From Melanocharis versteri (lineage: Eukaryota > Chordata > Aves > Passeriformes > Melanocharitidae), in contig VZTG01006663.1 in the NCBI GenBank assembly GCA_013397845.1, forward strand, positions 310,001 through 374,000: a DNA stretch of 64,000 bases. The letters are read 5' to 3'. The position numbers were made by a program, and so were the translations under genes. Below are positions 1 to 11,800 of the stretch, piece after piece. The notes under the pieces are model-generated. The model ran no database searches. It saw nothing but the letters and a program-made list of their open reading frames with translations, and was not told the origin of the DNA. Each line of letters opens with the position of its first letter. Within the stretch, counting starts at the first letter, position 1.

Positions 1-1024
1 TACCAGTAAAAACAAAGCAAAATTCCTTTTAACAGGCAGCACACGCATAGCTGGACTGCAATCTATCTTCTGCAGACCTCTGCAAAGGGTACATATTCAT
101 TTCAGGAAGAAAACCAGTGAAGAGCTTATAGGTTTTGAAAATGGAAATAGTGTAAGTACGCCTTCTGCAGTGCTAAAATTTCACGGGAATCAGTGGTTTC
201 CCAAAGCCCAATTGTGACACCGTTATGACTGAAAGATGGTACCCGAATTTCACATATGGACAAGGAAATTCAAGGCACTGCCACACACTGCATAGCTTTA
301 TAAACAGACAAGTCGGAACACTGGGAAGGCTGTTGGGGAGCAGCTTTCCACCTGTTTCACGGAGGCGGGACGCTGCTGACCCTACACCTGGAGTCACACT
401 TGCTCCTTATGCACAGGTTGCAGCGCTTCCTCCTATAAAATACAGCCTTTTATGCTCATGAATTTTGCGCATCACTCGGTCAACTCAAGACCTCTTCTAA
501 TAGCGCTGCTGCCCTTTACCCTAAGCGCCCAGTTACACCGGGCAAGGGCGGGAGGTCGAGAAACTCATTCTCGAATAATTTTCTTTTTTTTTTTGCTCCG
601 GATCGTTCTCTCCAGCACTGTCGCTCTTTTTTACCAAAAAGCGCCCGCTCCCGCCCCGCCAGGGCGGCGACTGAACCCCCCGTGCCGGAGCGTCCCGCGA
701 GAGCGGCGGGGACGGAGCGGCTGGGGCCGGCAAGGAGCGGGACAGGGCGGGAGGGGCGGCTGGGAAGCGGGGACGGAGCAGTTGCGGCGGTTGGGAAGCG
801 GGGACGGAGCAGCTGGGGCGGTTGGGAAGCGGGGACGGAGCAGCTGGGGCGGTTGGGAAGCGGGGACGGAGCAGCTGGGGCGGTTGGGAAGCGGGGACGG
901 AGCAGCTGGGGCGGTTGGGAAGCGGGGACGGAGCAGCTGGGGCGGTTGGGAAGCGGGGANGGCGGGCGAGGGGAACCCAGCAGGACAGGGAGGGACAGGC
1001 GGCGCCCGCGGCCCCGGCACCCAC
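1..1024 (-). other. OPN3: OPN3 intron 1, 5' part (continues off the left edge)
   Basis: On the minus strand this follows the exon 1 donor. Its first 400 bases are GC-rich and belong to the CpG island, including the 31-bp tandem array. The rest (1-590) is ordinary AT-richer sequence with a T-run near 584-596 and, on the plus strand, a TATAAAATA string at 434-442. I see no exon of CHML, which in mammals sits within OPN3, so any such gene would be further left. Confidence 0.8.
758..959. repeat. 31-bp tandem repeat, about 7 copies, in OPN3 intron 1
   Basis: Units begin at 758, 789, 820, 851, 882, 913 and 944, each 31 bp and G-rich on the plus strand (GGTTGGGAAGCGGGGAC followed by GGAGCAGCTGGGGC). 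The first copy is diverged (GGCTGGG; CAGTTGCGGC) and the later ones are nearly identical. The last copy breaks off at the single N at 960. Each unit holds a CAGCTG E-box core and three G runs. Long open frames read through it only because 31 is not a multiple of 3 and stop codons are absent. It lies about 65 bp inside the intron from the exon 1 donor. Confidence 0.95.
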
Positions 1025-1376
1025 CGAAGAGGCTGCTGCTGAAGCCGTCCCAGACGCAGCCGGCGGCGTCCCACACCCAGCGGCTCCTCAGGCAGGACAT
1101 GAAGGTAAGGCTCACGCCGAAGACCGACACCAGCAGGTCGCTGAGGCTGATGTTGACGAGGAAGAGGTTGGTGGGCGTGCGGAGCCGCTTGAACTTGTAG
1201 TAGAGCACCAGCACCAGCAAGTTGTTGCACAAGCCCAGCATGCCGATGGTGGCGACCAGCAGCGCCAGCAGCTCGTAGGTGCCGGCGCTGAAGAGGGGCC
1301 GCTCGCCCGGCACCTCCTGCTCGGGCGCCGCGGGCTCCGGGCGGCTGGAGGTGCCCGTGCCGTTCCCCGCGGGCAT
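1025..1376 (-). CDS. OPN3: OPN3 (encephalopsin/panopsin) coding exon 1, partial gene
   Basis: Read on the minus strand, ATG at 1376-1374 opens 117 codons plus 1 nt, ending at a donor GTGGGT whose GT is 1024-1023. OPN3 is a non-visual, retinal-binding opsin GPCR in the plasma membrane, expressed widely including brain. Visible parts: an extracellular N-terminus with an N-glycosylation site (NGT, residue 5); helix 1 about residues 35-58 with the conserved Asn in CNNLLVLVLYY; the first intracellular loop KFKRLRTPT; helix 2 about 72-93 with LVNISLSD (Asp80, class A position 2.50); and the start of helix 3 after WDAAGCVWDG, where Cys107 is the usual disulfide cysteine. The exon ends at SLFG, where the vertebrate gene is split by its first intron. 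The start has G at -3. The retinal lysine and the G-protein sites lie in exons outside the window. It is transcribed away from WDR64. Confidence 0.95.
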
Positions 1377-1493
1377 GGCTCCCGGCCCGCTGCCAGCCCC
1401 ACAGCATACCGATGCTCCGGCCAGGAGGAGGAGTCCCCGCTGCCTTCCCGCCCACGGAGGGCGCGCCCTCGAGTGGCTTCGCCCTCGCCTGCC

Positions 1494-1503
1494 CGGGGGC
1501 GGG
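1494..1503 (+). promoter_or_regulatory. GC box (Sp1-type)
   Basis: The string CGGGGGCGGG matches the Sp1/KLF consensus. A second GC box core lies in the opposite sense at 1445-1451 (CCCGCCC). Both are 70-130 bp upstream of the OPN3 start codon, where such sites are expected in a TATA-less CpG-island promoter. Binding is not shown by sequence alone. Confidence 0.5.
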
Positions 1504-1720
1504 TCCGGGCCCGGGCGCGGCTCCTGGTGGGCAGGGGGCTGGCCTTGTTACCGCGGTGTGCGGCCCGGTTGTGACCGGGATGTGGCTGTTGTCTCCTGTT
1601 TCTTAAAAATGCTCTGCGCGCTTTGTCTGGGCTACGGCTGCCGTCAGCAGCGCTCCCCTCATGGAAGCCGCCTTTGGGCAGACCTGCTCTGCGGCCAGCT
1701 CCGGGAAGAGGTGGAACCGG

Positions 1721-4700
1721 TATTTAGGCTTCTTCTCCAGATGTACTGCCAATGAAAACTCCTCTTGCGGCAATAGTGTCTGCTCAGGAGGTTCCCCGCA
1801 GTGCTCACAGCTTGGCTCTGGGAGTTGGAACCCCACAAAGCGACCCGACAACATCATTGCCCGGACAAACCTGTGGTGCGAGTGAACGCTTTTTTTTGTC
1901 AGCCATGGGACAAGTAAGACACCATAGTTTGGCCGGTGAAGTCACCTATTTTATACGTTTGTGTCCAGTGTGTGTTGTGCAGGGATACCCTGGCTGCCTG
2001 TGTGCAGCTCTAGCTGGTGTTGGTCACAGTGTCGCCCTGAGCCACAGCTGTGTTAGGATGGCTGGACTGTCTCCAAACCCAACACACCCCAGAGTGTTTC
2101 ACAGGGAATTTTGCTCACCGTGGTTCTACACGCAGACCAAGCATCAGTTTTCCTCACAGGCAGACCTCTAGTTTATTTTCTTCAGTATGTGCTGATATGT
2201 GACTGCCTTCATCAGCTGCCAAAGAAAACTTTCAGTTTAGGTCTATTCTTACTTTAGTTAAAAAAAAAAATCAGCTGTGAAAGCAACAGAATTTTAATGG
2301 ATACATGTCTTGTCAAAAAATAGCTGGTTTTTCTTCTCTTATACACAGTGGTATTAAATGGTCTAGACTAAGGGTGAACTGAGACTGAAAACATGGATAG
2401 TCAAGGTAGGTTTGATGTTTTTAAAACGCATAACTATGCAAATTATGGGCTTCTCATGGCAATAAATTTTATATGACAAGTAACTGCTGTAATACAAGGC
2501 AGTAGGAATAAAGTCGTAGGTCAGAAAAATAAAACACTGATTAAAGTACCTGTTCTTACTGATGTTAACTTTATTTGTGATCCATGTTGTTAAATCCATC
2601 ATATATGGTGTAATTAGTAATTGAAACTTACTTTAAGAAGCTAGTTCAGTCTGTTTCTTCATCACTGGTTGTCGGGATTTTTCTCATTGCAAAGGAAGGA
2701 GCAGCTTCCTTTCTCAAAATCAATTATATGTTTTTTACCATAAAAACTGTATTTACAGAACACATGACCTTCCAAAATTTCCAGTAATAGACCACAGTAC
2801 TTGAGCATGGGTTTTAAGGAAGACATAATTTTGTCTTTCTTCATCCTCAAAAGAGATTTACCTGTGCAGGATAGACCATGTGCAAAAATATTATGTCAAT
2901 GCAACAGTCATGGGTTAATTTAGAACAGTCACTGCATTCTAAAAGTCTAAAAATGACATGACTGGACCAAATTAATACTACACCTCATTAAGAACAAGAC
3001 ATCTCTATCTTCTGCCTTTAAAGGAAAATCTTAAATTGTGTATCTTTTTATGCCTGCAAAATGAAAGGAGAGAAAAGATGGTGAGAAGTACGGGAAAAAT
3101 GTCACGTAGTGAGTAGTACATGCCAGACAACATAGTGTCCATTGGCAGATTCCATTATACACTTTGGGTTTCTGAGAGGTATTTCACTACAGCACCTGTC
3201 AGAAATGCTTCCTCTAGATGTCTTTGAATTTATAGAAGATAAGAGAACCCATAACTTGCATTTAACAAAGATCATATATCAGAATTCCTGGTTTGGGCTT
3301 TTTTGTAGCAAAACTAAATAGATCCATAGATGTGCAATCTTTCCAATGCTTTATTTGCAATGGTCACATTATTAATACTGTCAAATTGCTAATGCTATTC
3401 AAGTGGTCTTGGATTCTTCATGAGCAGAGTTCCATTTGTCTTCCATGCAGCGTGACTTCTCTTATGAGGCACAACAAAAAGAAATGCTGTTTTATTGTAT
3501 CATCCGGTCAAAGGCAAAGCTGGAAACAAAAATCTGACCCCAATTCTAGTCCAGCTTCTGTTTTACCTAACCCAGTCCAGAACCAATGCAGCTATGGTTT
3601 TAATAATTTCATTAATTCTTTAGTCAGTCCTTTTCTGCTGCAGCTAAACCTGGGTGTTGCTGAGCTCATGGGATTAAAAACATAAAGCAGGAAGCGGGAA
3701 TAGAAGGTCCCCAGTCCTGTACTACAAAAACAGTCTCTGAAACACCCAAGGACTTCCTAGATCTCTTCTGCAACAGTCCTTTTAACATGTTGTCTGTACA
3801 GTTCACATGGGGTGGAAGAATGCATTGGCTGTAAATTTTCAGATGGCCAACGCATGCTTACATATTCACAAGACAAACCTTAAAAGCCAGCCTTGGAACT
3901 AATAATTCACAACTGGAAAGTTTGCAGATGTCTGGGACTGTCTTCAAAAGTTTTTAGTATTTAGTAATTCGGAATGCTTCAGCACACCAGAGCATCAAGT
4001 GTCACATGCTAGAGCTGAAGAATCTGAAGCAGAATAAATAAACTTTCAAAGTCTACTCTCTAAGGTTGAATAGAAATACAAACAACAAATATGACTTCCA
4101 GTTGTGACTGCACCATTAAAAATGTCTGGGCTTTTGTAGTGAGAACATTGTGGGGTGGAAAAAGAGTGTTTTAAGGCATTCAAGAGACCTATTTCATTTC
4201 TTATTCACTGACTTGCGTGTTGCTTTCACTCATTTTCTTTGTTCTGCGTCTTCTGTTAGTGTGCCTTTGAAGTCACAGGCTCTTTCCCATCTTTCCTGAC
4301 AAGCAACGAATGAGCAGGAAAGTCAAGCTTTTGGTTGTATTAAATACATTTGATTTAGGATTCAGATAATGCTGGGGTTTTGATGCCTTTTTTGAGCTTT
4401 GTAAACTTATTATTTCAAAGGGCGTGGTATAGAGCCAATATGCAGGCCGCTCAAAACAAAACAAAACTTCCCAAAAACTCTGGTTACCTGGCTTCAGCTT
4501 TTTCAGTTTTTTATGGTGTTCTCCTGGCGTGTTTTTTATTACATGTTCTTTTTGCTATTCTTTAGCCTTAAAGGCAGATGAAAGTCGAGTGTTTATTCAC
4601 TGTATCTGTATATAGCTGCAGTGTATATCTACAGAGCAGGAGTGAGTTTGTGAACAGAAGGAAGTTTTCATCTGTTCCCAAACATCTGGCGTTAAAACAA

Positions 4701-7700
4701 GGCTTTTAATAAGATCTACACTTGTTGATAATGCAATATGTAAGTTAAAAAAAACCCAGAATGCACAACCCTAATGGCAAAGGTTTAAAGCTAGGGCTTT
4801 GTCTTGCAGAACCTGTAATCCTACGTGTATAGTATAGTCCACATTGGGATGTGAACTTTAAATCATAAAGCAGGTAAAGTGCAAATGTTGCAAGAATGTG
4901 AGAATATTCTGGGCTGAGAGAAGTACTTGGCTCGGACATGGTTCACTGAAGCAAGCACAGGTGTTTTCAGTGGGGGAGGAGGACACAAGCAGGCAATCCT
5001 GGGAGGCCATGGCGAGCGGTCAGAGCATCTGTGCTGCAGTTGGAGGTTGGCTGCAGCCTGTTCCATGATGTGTGAGCTCTGGTATACCTGATATGTGTAC
5101 AAAGAGCTGTACTAGCTGCAGGTGATTAATCTCACCCCAATGATGCATTTGAAAGTTAAGCACCTAAGACCAGTACAATGAATCACTCTCTGGAAGTGTT
5201 TATTGACTGGCGCATAAGGTGACTTGAATAATTAACTTTTAGATGCCTAAGTTAGATGAGATGAACTTCATCTTGACTAGACAAACCTGTGTGGGACTGT
5301 GGTATGTGCTCAGGCAGCAGATGCATTTTGATGCCTCTGTGGCGCTTGTTTCTTGCAGGGTAGATTAAAAGAAGTGGTGATATTTACTTGTGCCTGCTGA
5401 CATCATATGGTCCTTGGTTGTACAGAGACAGCTCATAGGGCAGCCTGAACTTTAAACACTAGCATTTTAAAACCATTAAAAGACCAGCAACACCAGGTTT
5501 TGCAACAATAACACTGCGAAATTCGTTTGTGATATATACTGGTTTTTTTACCAAGGAATAAGATTGCATAGTAGTTCATACTTATGCTGCAGCTTCTTGT
5601 TAGTGTGACACACATGAAGTGTTTACAAACTCACTGCCTTGTTGTCATTTTCCAGAGCCCAACATACAAATACAGTTCATAGGAAATACAGTTTTTAAAA
5701 CTATCACTTGGTCATTTCAGCTGCTGTTAGTGACACACAGGAGCAGATGCACTTTATAGCAAGGAGTGCAATACTGCTCATGGGGTGTTAATGTCAAAAG
5801 CAAAGTGAAAAATTGAGCCAGTGGAAAAGAAGAATGACCTAATATAAGTGTCAACATGATAGTGCCCTTTAAACACTGTTTCCTGAAAGAAATTTAATTT
5901 TTACAATGCTAAAATTTATTACTTGCCCAGCCCCATACTGGTCAGAGAGTTCAGCCAGTCTGAACTCAAGCAGCTCTATCCTGATTCAACTTAAACACAG
6001 CCAGGTTTAATGGGATGTTTATAAGGAAGAAATAGCAAAGGATGGGTAACCTTATCAAAAGAAAGCATCTTCAGGAACTGATTTTTTTTCGTTGTTAAAT
6101 GGCTGGACTTTATCTGGGCCAAAATCAGAGTCAGAAACAAAGTGTTTTATGTCCCAGAGCCTCTTTAGGGACAACTAAGGCCAGTTTAGATCCACTGTGT
6201 TTTCTTGGGGCTGTTCTGAACCATCATTTTACTTGGGGAGAATTTGCTTTTGCATGGGACCACCAGGAAGAGCGACTGGCAGCCTGGTACACGCAAGAAA
6301 GATGATCTGTCACCTTTTGCTATTTGTCTTCTTCAGTAGCTTTGGGTTATTTGTTAAGAGCCATCAAATTTCATGGTCAGAATTTTAAAACTTGTGTGGA
6401 ATTTCAAAGACTTATGGTGGTTATTGAGATAAGGATTGAAAATTATTTATTTTTAAAATGAGGTGCCAATCCTGCAATGAACTGCTGCAGCTGTTCTTTG
6501 CACCCATACAGAAATATCATTGTCTTTGTATCTGAGAATTTCCAACAACTGAGACTAATAGGATTATGTGGTAAGAAGAGAAGAGTTGGGAGAGTCAACT
6601 TCTGAATGAACATAACTTGTATCAGATTCCATATCCAGTGCTTTCCACACTATCAGTAAGGGAGACAGTGAAGGAAATGCTTTTCATTCAGTTAATGCTA
6701 CTGTAGGCCTACTAATGCAAGGACTTCCTGACTCATCAATTAAATATTGAATTTGTCTTTTAGACTTTGCCTATCTATCTTCTCCACTTTTTTTTTCAGT
6801 CCACTCAGTCATCACATCTTATTTGTAAATTGTACTGTACCTTTCTTTTTTTTTTCTTTTGGTTTTTTTTTTGTTTAAACATTGAAGACAGCAGAATCAG
6901 CTGGTACTGAAAGCAATGATTCCTCAGCTGGGGTTTCTTTGTGTTTTCATTATGTTACATACCATGAAGTTTCCACATGGGTTTTTGCAAGAGAACAAAA
7001 CATAGCTTTCTGTTCTTAACCTTTCTATTCTGGGGATGGATGCTAATACCCTTTATGAACCTTAAACCACTCCTATTAACTGGGAAATGAGAATATAACC
7101 CGATGTCATACAAGCTTAGCTGACAGAGACTGGAAAAATTATTCGACAGGAAGCACCACATAACAAGAATTCAGCTGGAGGCGGTGTATCAAATACACCA
7201 CAACTCTGACCAAGATGTAGTGTCTGACCAGCCACTGAGTACCTTGACACACAAAGAAAATATTTTCCTGGAGAATTACTGTTGGAAACAGCAAAAATGT
7301 GTCCTCAAGCTATCCCTCCCTTTTCCAGGCATCATTGCTGCCTTTCTCTGCCAAACTCTTTTCCTTATTCTAATCAAAATAAATGCTCATTGCAGCAGAG
7401 CAGAAGTACCCAGAAACTTTTGGGTTCTTCCCCTTGAAATGATAGAATTTCAAGCTGTTGGATTGCTTGTATTAGGTAGCATATCATGAGACACCACTTT
7501 CCCTGAAGAACTCACTATTTCATGCAGAGATATTTCCATGCATTATTTTTAGTAACTCTATTTAATACCAATTAGTTGCTTTCCCTCTGTGTTTCAAAAA
7601 TGTTGTTCAGCTGATATTCTGAATGTGTGTGAAGACTATTGCCTTTATCTGTTTTGTTTTCTTTGAAGAAGTGACTTGAATATCCTTGAACCATGCCTGT

Positions 7701-7769
7701 TTGATATAAATCCTCTAGATTGCCATAAGGAAGTATAAAATATAATTTCTCCTTTTCTTTCAACTACAG
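1721..7769. other. Space between OPN3 and the first recognisable WDR64 exon
   Basis: About 6 kb of AT-rich sequence without a convincing coding exon. Seen: an A-run near 2260; a long pyrimidine stretch at 6841-6874; scattered short frames with no splice sites or similarity I recognise. No CR1 tail is visible. If WDR64 uses a promoter in the CpG island, this would be its first intron. Confidence 0.6.
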
Positions 7770-7925
7770 AATCTCCACAGAGCTAAGACTCCACGCTCGG
7801 GAGTTCAAGGAGGCCTTGTCCAGTAAACCTGGCATCAGCCTTGGGTGAAGTCATAGCAAAGTGGATCGGGAGATCAATAGCTAAAGAACAGCACAAAGAA
7901 ATTGATCAGTGTGGTCTGCAGAAAA
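7770..7925 (+). other. WDR64: Candidate non-coding 5' exon of WDR64
   Basis: A strong acceptor (a pyrimidine tract ending CTTTCAACTACAG at 7769) and a strong donor (AAAA followed by GTGAGT, GT at 7926) bracket 156 bp that contains no ATG. It is about 770 bp upstream of the WDR64 start codon, and that start exon has its own possible acceptor (TAATAAAG, AG at 8688-8689) after a pyrimidine-rich stretch. The two would splice to a leader that places G before ATG. No transcript evidence is available to me, so this may be a decoy. Confidence 0.35.
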
Positions 7926-8690
7926 GTGAGTTTAACAAATAGTCTGAAATTCATCATTTGCCTATTATGGCATAGCTCAGTAACATGGCATCAGTATTTT
8001 TTAAAGATATTGAAAAGATGAAAAATGTGGATAGGAATCACAAATATTATATTGAGACCTTAAGGAAAGGAGAAGTAGTCCAGGTACAAAGCCCCTAGGA
8101 TGAGAATGTACCAACTAAATTAGTGAAGATATTACAAGAACTGCTGAAAGGAGGTATAAGCCACACAAAGAGGCTTAAATTTTAACAGTTTATGTAATTA
8201 AGCTTTGGAAGAAATGTGTTGGATTCTCCATCTTTTTGTGTCTGAAGATCAACACTTGACACCTTACCACAAGTTATACTTTAGAACAAAGTTTTGGGCT
8301 CAGTATAGTGATAAATGACTGATATTTATTGTTCTGTAACATAAAGGAGGTGAAAGTAGAGCTAAAGGTCTCTCCTGTCCTCAATTACATGAGATAAAAT
8401 GAAATAATCTCACATGCCAGGTCATTTAGTGATCCTGGTTCATGACCTAGGGGCACTCAGTGGGTAGGATTCTGTGATGTGATGGGATGTTGTGACATCC
8501 ACAGTTCAGTACACTCTTGGCCAGCTCAAGATGCTAAGCCAGGGTCTCTTTTTTATCCTATAATGTTTGTTATACCTGTCATGCAGCTGCGTCTCACGTG
8601 AACTCATGGGGGAGTTTAAGGAACAAAGCAAGGCTTGGACCTGGCTGTAAGGAGAGCTCTCCGTCTTATCTTGTCTTCTGTTAATAAAGG
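7926..8690 (+). other. WDR64: Stretch between the candidate 5' exon and the WDR64 start codon
   Basis: No coding exon is seen. The last 40 bases are pyrimidine-rich and end in an AG at 8688-8689, so this may be a 5' UTR intron. Otherwise part of it is leader sequence. Confidence 0.5.
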
Positions 8691-8841
8691 ATGTCTGGAA
8701 AGAAGGATCGTGATAAGGAGAGTTGCTCTACTCTTGAATCGATTGATTTCAAGAATGCTTTGGAGCAGTTCCAGAATTTAGTTGAAAAAATGATCATCCA
8801 GAAGACCCAGGAGAGTTCAGGCTTATATACTAAAGATGATG
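8691..8841 (+). CDS. WDR64: WDR64 coding exon 1 (start exon)
   Basis: ATG at 8691 has A at -3, and an in-frame TAA lies at 8685-8687, so translation cannot start upstream if the exon is contiguous. It encodes residues 1-50 plus 1 nt: a Lys/Asp/Glu-rich start (MSGKKDRDKESC), then an amphipathic helix-like stretch (ALEQFQNLVEKMI) and the acidic run that begins the EF-hand-like loop. The donor GTAAGA is at 8842. The start gives an N-terminus similar in length to the human protein. Confidence 0.88.
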
Positions 8842-11800
8842 GTAAGAGATATTAATTCTGATGGAAAAGTGCAATTTTCACATGGAGAGAACGTATCATA
8901 GAGAGAAGATGATAAGAAAGACCTCGAAGTAATGTTCTAACTAACTGTTAACTGTTTGATTTTTACAGGAAATAGAGAGATTGCACTGTGAAAGTTCTTT
9001 TCTCCTCCTGTTACAATTTCTGGCCAAATTATAAGGCCATGGTGATCACTCAGAAAATATAATTGGTGGAGTTGCCACATATAGAAGTTAGCATGATACA
9101 ATATTTCCGTAAAAGCACAAACTTGATGAATTATGTAAATACAGTTACTAATTGTAAATAAAGGGGGTAAAATTTTGCTTTTCTCAATGCAAGTGGCTAT
9201 TGCTGCTTGAAAGGATAAACTTTATCCCACACACCATTCAGGTTCAAAAAAACAAATCAGAATTATGGCAAGTAAGGGAAGAAAAAAGAAGTGAGAAGTT
9301 TTTATCTCTTCTTTTATCTGTTTCCTGTCATGCATTGCAAATTAGGTAGTTTTGAAAAGAGCAAATACTAGGACTGATTTTTTTTTTTCAAGTGCTTTAG
9401 TGAATACAATGTGGGAAGCTGGAACTTGAGTGCTATTGATATTGAAGGAGAAGTAAAACCAGGGGTAGCGTGGATGAGAAAGGAATCTGTAGCTTGCCAG
9501 TTTTAAACTGTGTGAACATTGTTCCTCCCATACAGATGAGATAGACTATGATAAGTTCTATACAACCACACGAACACTTTTTGGTCCAGCAGTCAAGGAT
9601 CAGAATATTCAGACCTTTTTCAGGAAGATTATGAGCAACCTTGATGAAAGGCCAGAATGGCTTGAGGTAAGGGTTTCTAAAGTTTTCTTAAATATGAAAA
9701 ACTAATTAGAATTTTAAATGGTGACGGTATTTATCTGTTGATTGTGTGTTGCTCACGAGTCTGTTGTTCATGAGCTCCATGGCATAATGAGGCACTTTCT
9801 TGTTATATATATCCTAGCTGCCTGAAACCTGGGTGTGTTCAGGTCTTCAGAAGTACTTCAGTGATGTGCATTGTCCTCAGGCTCCTTGACAAAATGCAAA
9901 ATCTCTTATGACTACAGTATGCCATTTGTGCTCTGAGGATAAGTCTACCTTTAGCTAAACCTTCAGGAATGCTTCCTCTTTTTCTTCTTTTCTCTTTTTC
10001 TCTTACCTCTGCTTCCTTGCCTTTCTCTTCCCCTGTTCACAGCATAAATCTGGCCCTTACTTTGAATATGAAGTGTTAAAGGTAGGGCAGCATTTTAGTA
10101 GAGTTTTTTAACCAGAGAACTCTGCATAAATTATTTAGTCCTGTAGATGGATGAGATCTTTGTAATCAATTTTTCAGTCTCTAATGGTGGTAATAGCGAA
10201 TCTTCATAAAAAGCATGTAAGAATGAGATAACTATGAAACAGTAGATCCAGTTTACCCTCTTTGCATCTGTCTGCACATATCTTAAGGCTTTCCTCTGCC
10301 AGAGTTGCAAATGCACTCTGTGTTTAATATCTCGTCCTGGATTTTTATTTTATCCATTTGTAAGTTATTTCTGAATCCACCTAAAAAGGTTATCTCCATA
10401 GCACCCAGTTTTTCACATTTTGTGAAAAAGCGCTTTGTTGGTTTTTTTTAACATGGTGCTCTTTTTAATTTGCACATGTTATGAGAAATGAACACTTGCT
10501 CTAGAAATGTGTTTTTTATTAAGATATTTCCCATGGGTAGTGTTTCAGGCAACTTTTTTATAAAAATTACTGATTCTTAGATTGTTAGAGCCAATCCTTA
10601 TCAAGAGCACCCATTGTCATCTATTACTGCAGAAGTTTTTTGTCTGTTTCTTACCCGAAGAGAGAATTGTGCAGAAGGGACATAACTTCCAGCACACAGT
10701 AACTTTCCTATGATAGCATAGTTGCTAATATCATGCTAATATTGGAACCTTGAAGATACTCAACACCTACTCCTTACATGTTATCAACAACTGCTATCAT
10801 GTAATTTCCTAATATCATTCTAAAAACGGTGTGTTCAGCCATTTCTATTTAATAAGGTTCTGTATGGGAACATTTCTGGTTATTACCTTTCTTAACCATT
10901 GCTTTTACTTACAGTGTCACGTTATTCACGGATTTTGCTTGTGTCAGGCATTAAAGATTTCCTTCAGGGAGGGCTTGGGGCAAATCTGGAAAATAGCTGA
11001 TGGTCTGAAGGACTGATTGTCCTTCATTTAGGGTAGTAGAACAGTAGTAAATTATGTTCATGCTCATTAGTTGATAAGAGAACTAAGGGAAGCTCTGTAT
11101 GTTTACTGGAGTGCTGATCATTTACTCCAAAATCTTACTGAGTTTCTAATGCAGTCAGAATAGTCACAAAATTACATAATTACATAAATAATTCGGCTAC
11201 ATAATTACACAAGCAAGCACAGTAGGTGAAGCTCCTTTAGTTTTCTTTTGAAATCTGGGCATGATTTGCTTGGGATAAAATTCCCCAGAACCCTGTCTAT
11301 GAGCATTTCTCAAACTTTACCAAGTGTGAGCTGACTGATGACAGTCTTTTAATATGTCTTGTGTATAAACTTTTTTGAAAATAGCAGATGTATGATAGCT
11401 AATAATTGTGTATATGGAAAGGAGGGAGCTGTGAAGTGAAAGATGAAGAGTAATGTTGTGTGGGAATATTTTTTTTAAAGATGTACATCTGAATCTCTCA
11501 AAGAATGAAAATGGGAGCTCTATTGTACAACATGGAAAATATTGAACTAGAATAAAATACCATGTTTTGTCTCCCATCCAAAGGGGCATTGCTTTTAGAA
11601 CTCATGAAAGGAAGTATATATAGTGTCCATAATATGAGAAAGAAGTCAAAAAAATCTGTACATCTGGGTGGGACTAAATTCCTTAAGAAGTGACTAAAAT
11701 ACTTTTGAGTACAGAGCTTGAGATTTGTAGAGCATTTCAGCTCTAAAATTTCGCACCCTGGAACAGACATACCTGACTATCCTGTGCAGGGATCTTCGTC

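Larger units (their letters stand above)
600..1720. promoter_or_regulatory. CpG island covering the OPN3 promoter and exon 1
   Basis: CpG dinucleotides are dense from about 600 to 1720 and rare on both sides. The island covers OPN3 exon 1 and its upstream flank (1377-1600), where OPN3 transcription should begin. There is no TATA box just upstream of the OPN3 start. WDR64 lies head to head, so the island could also serve a distal WDR64 promoter; a possible donor (ACAA followed by GTAAGA, GT at 1914) sits on the plus strand at its right edge. The bidirectional role is inference. Confidence 0.75.

Noticed and set aside
758..959. CRISPR-like array
   Set aside because: The 31-bp units are contiguous with no spacers, and the window is vertebrate.
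516..1376. A 286-codon minus-strand frame running from the OPN3 start through the 31-bp repeat
   Set aside because: Only the first 117 codons are opsin. The frame then passes the exon 1 donor into a stop-free GC-rich repeat.
1896..1913. A tiny exon (acceptor TTTTGTCAG, donor GTAAGA) near the CpG island edge
   Set aside because: About 11 bp is too short to be credible by itself. Only the donor is kept, as a possible end of a WDR64 first exon.
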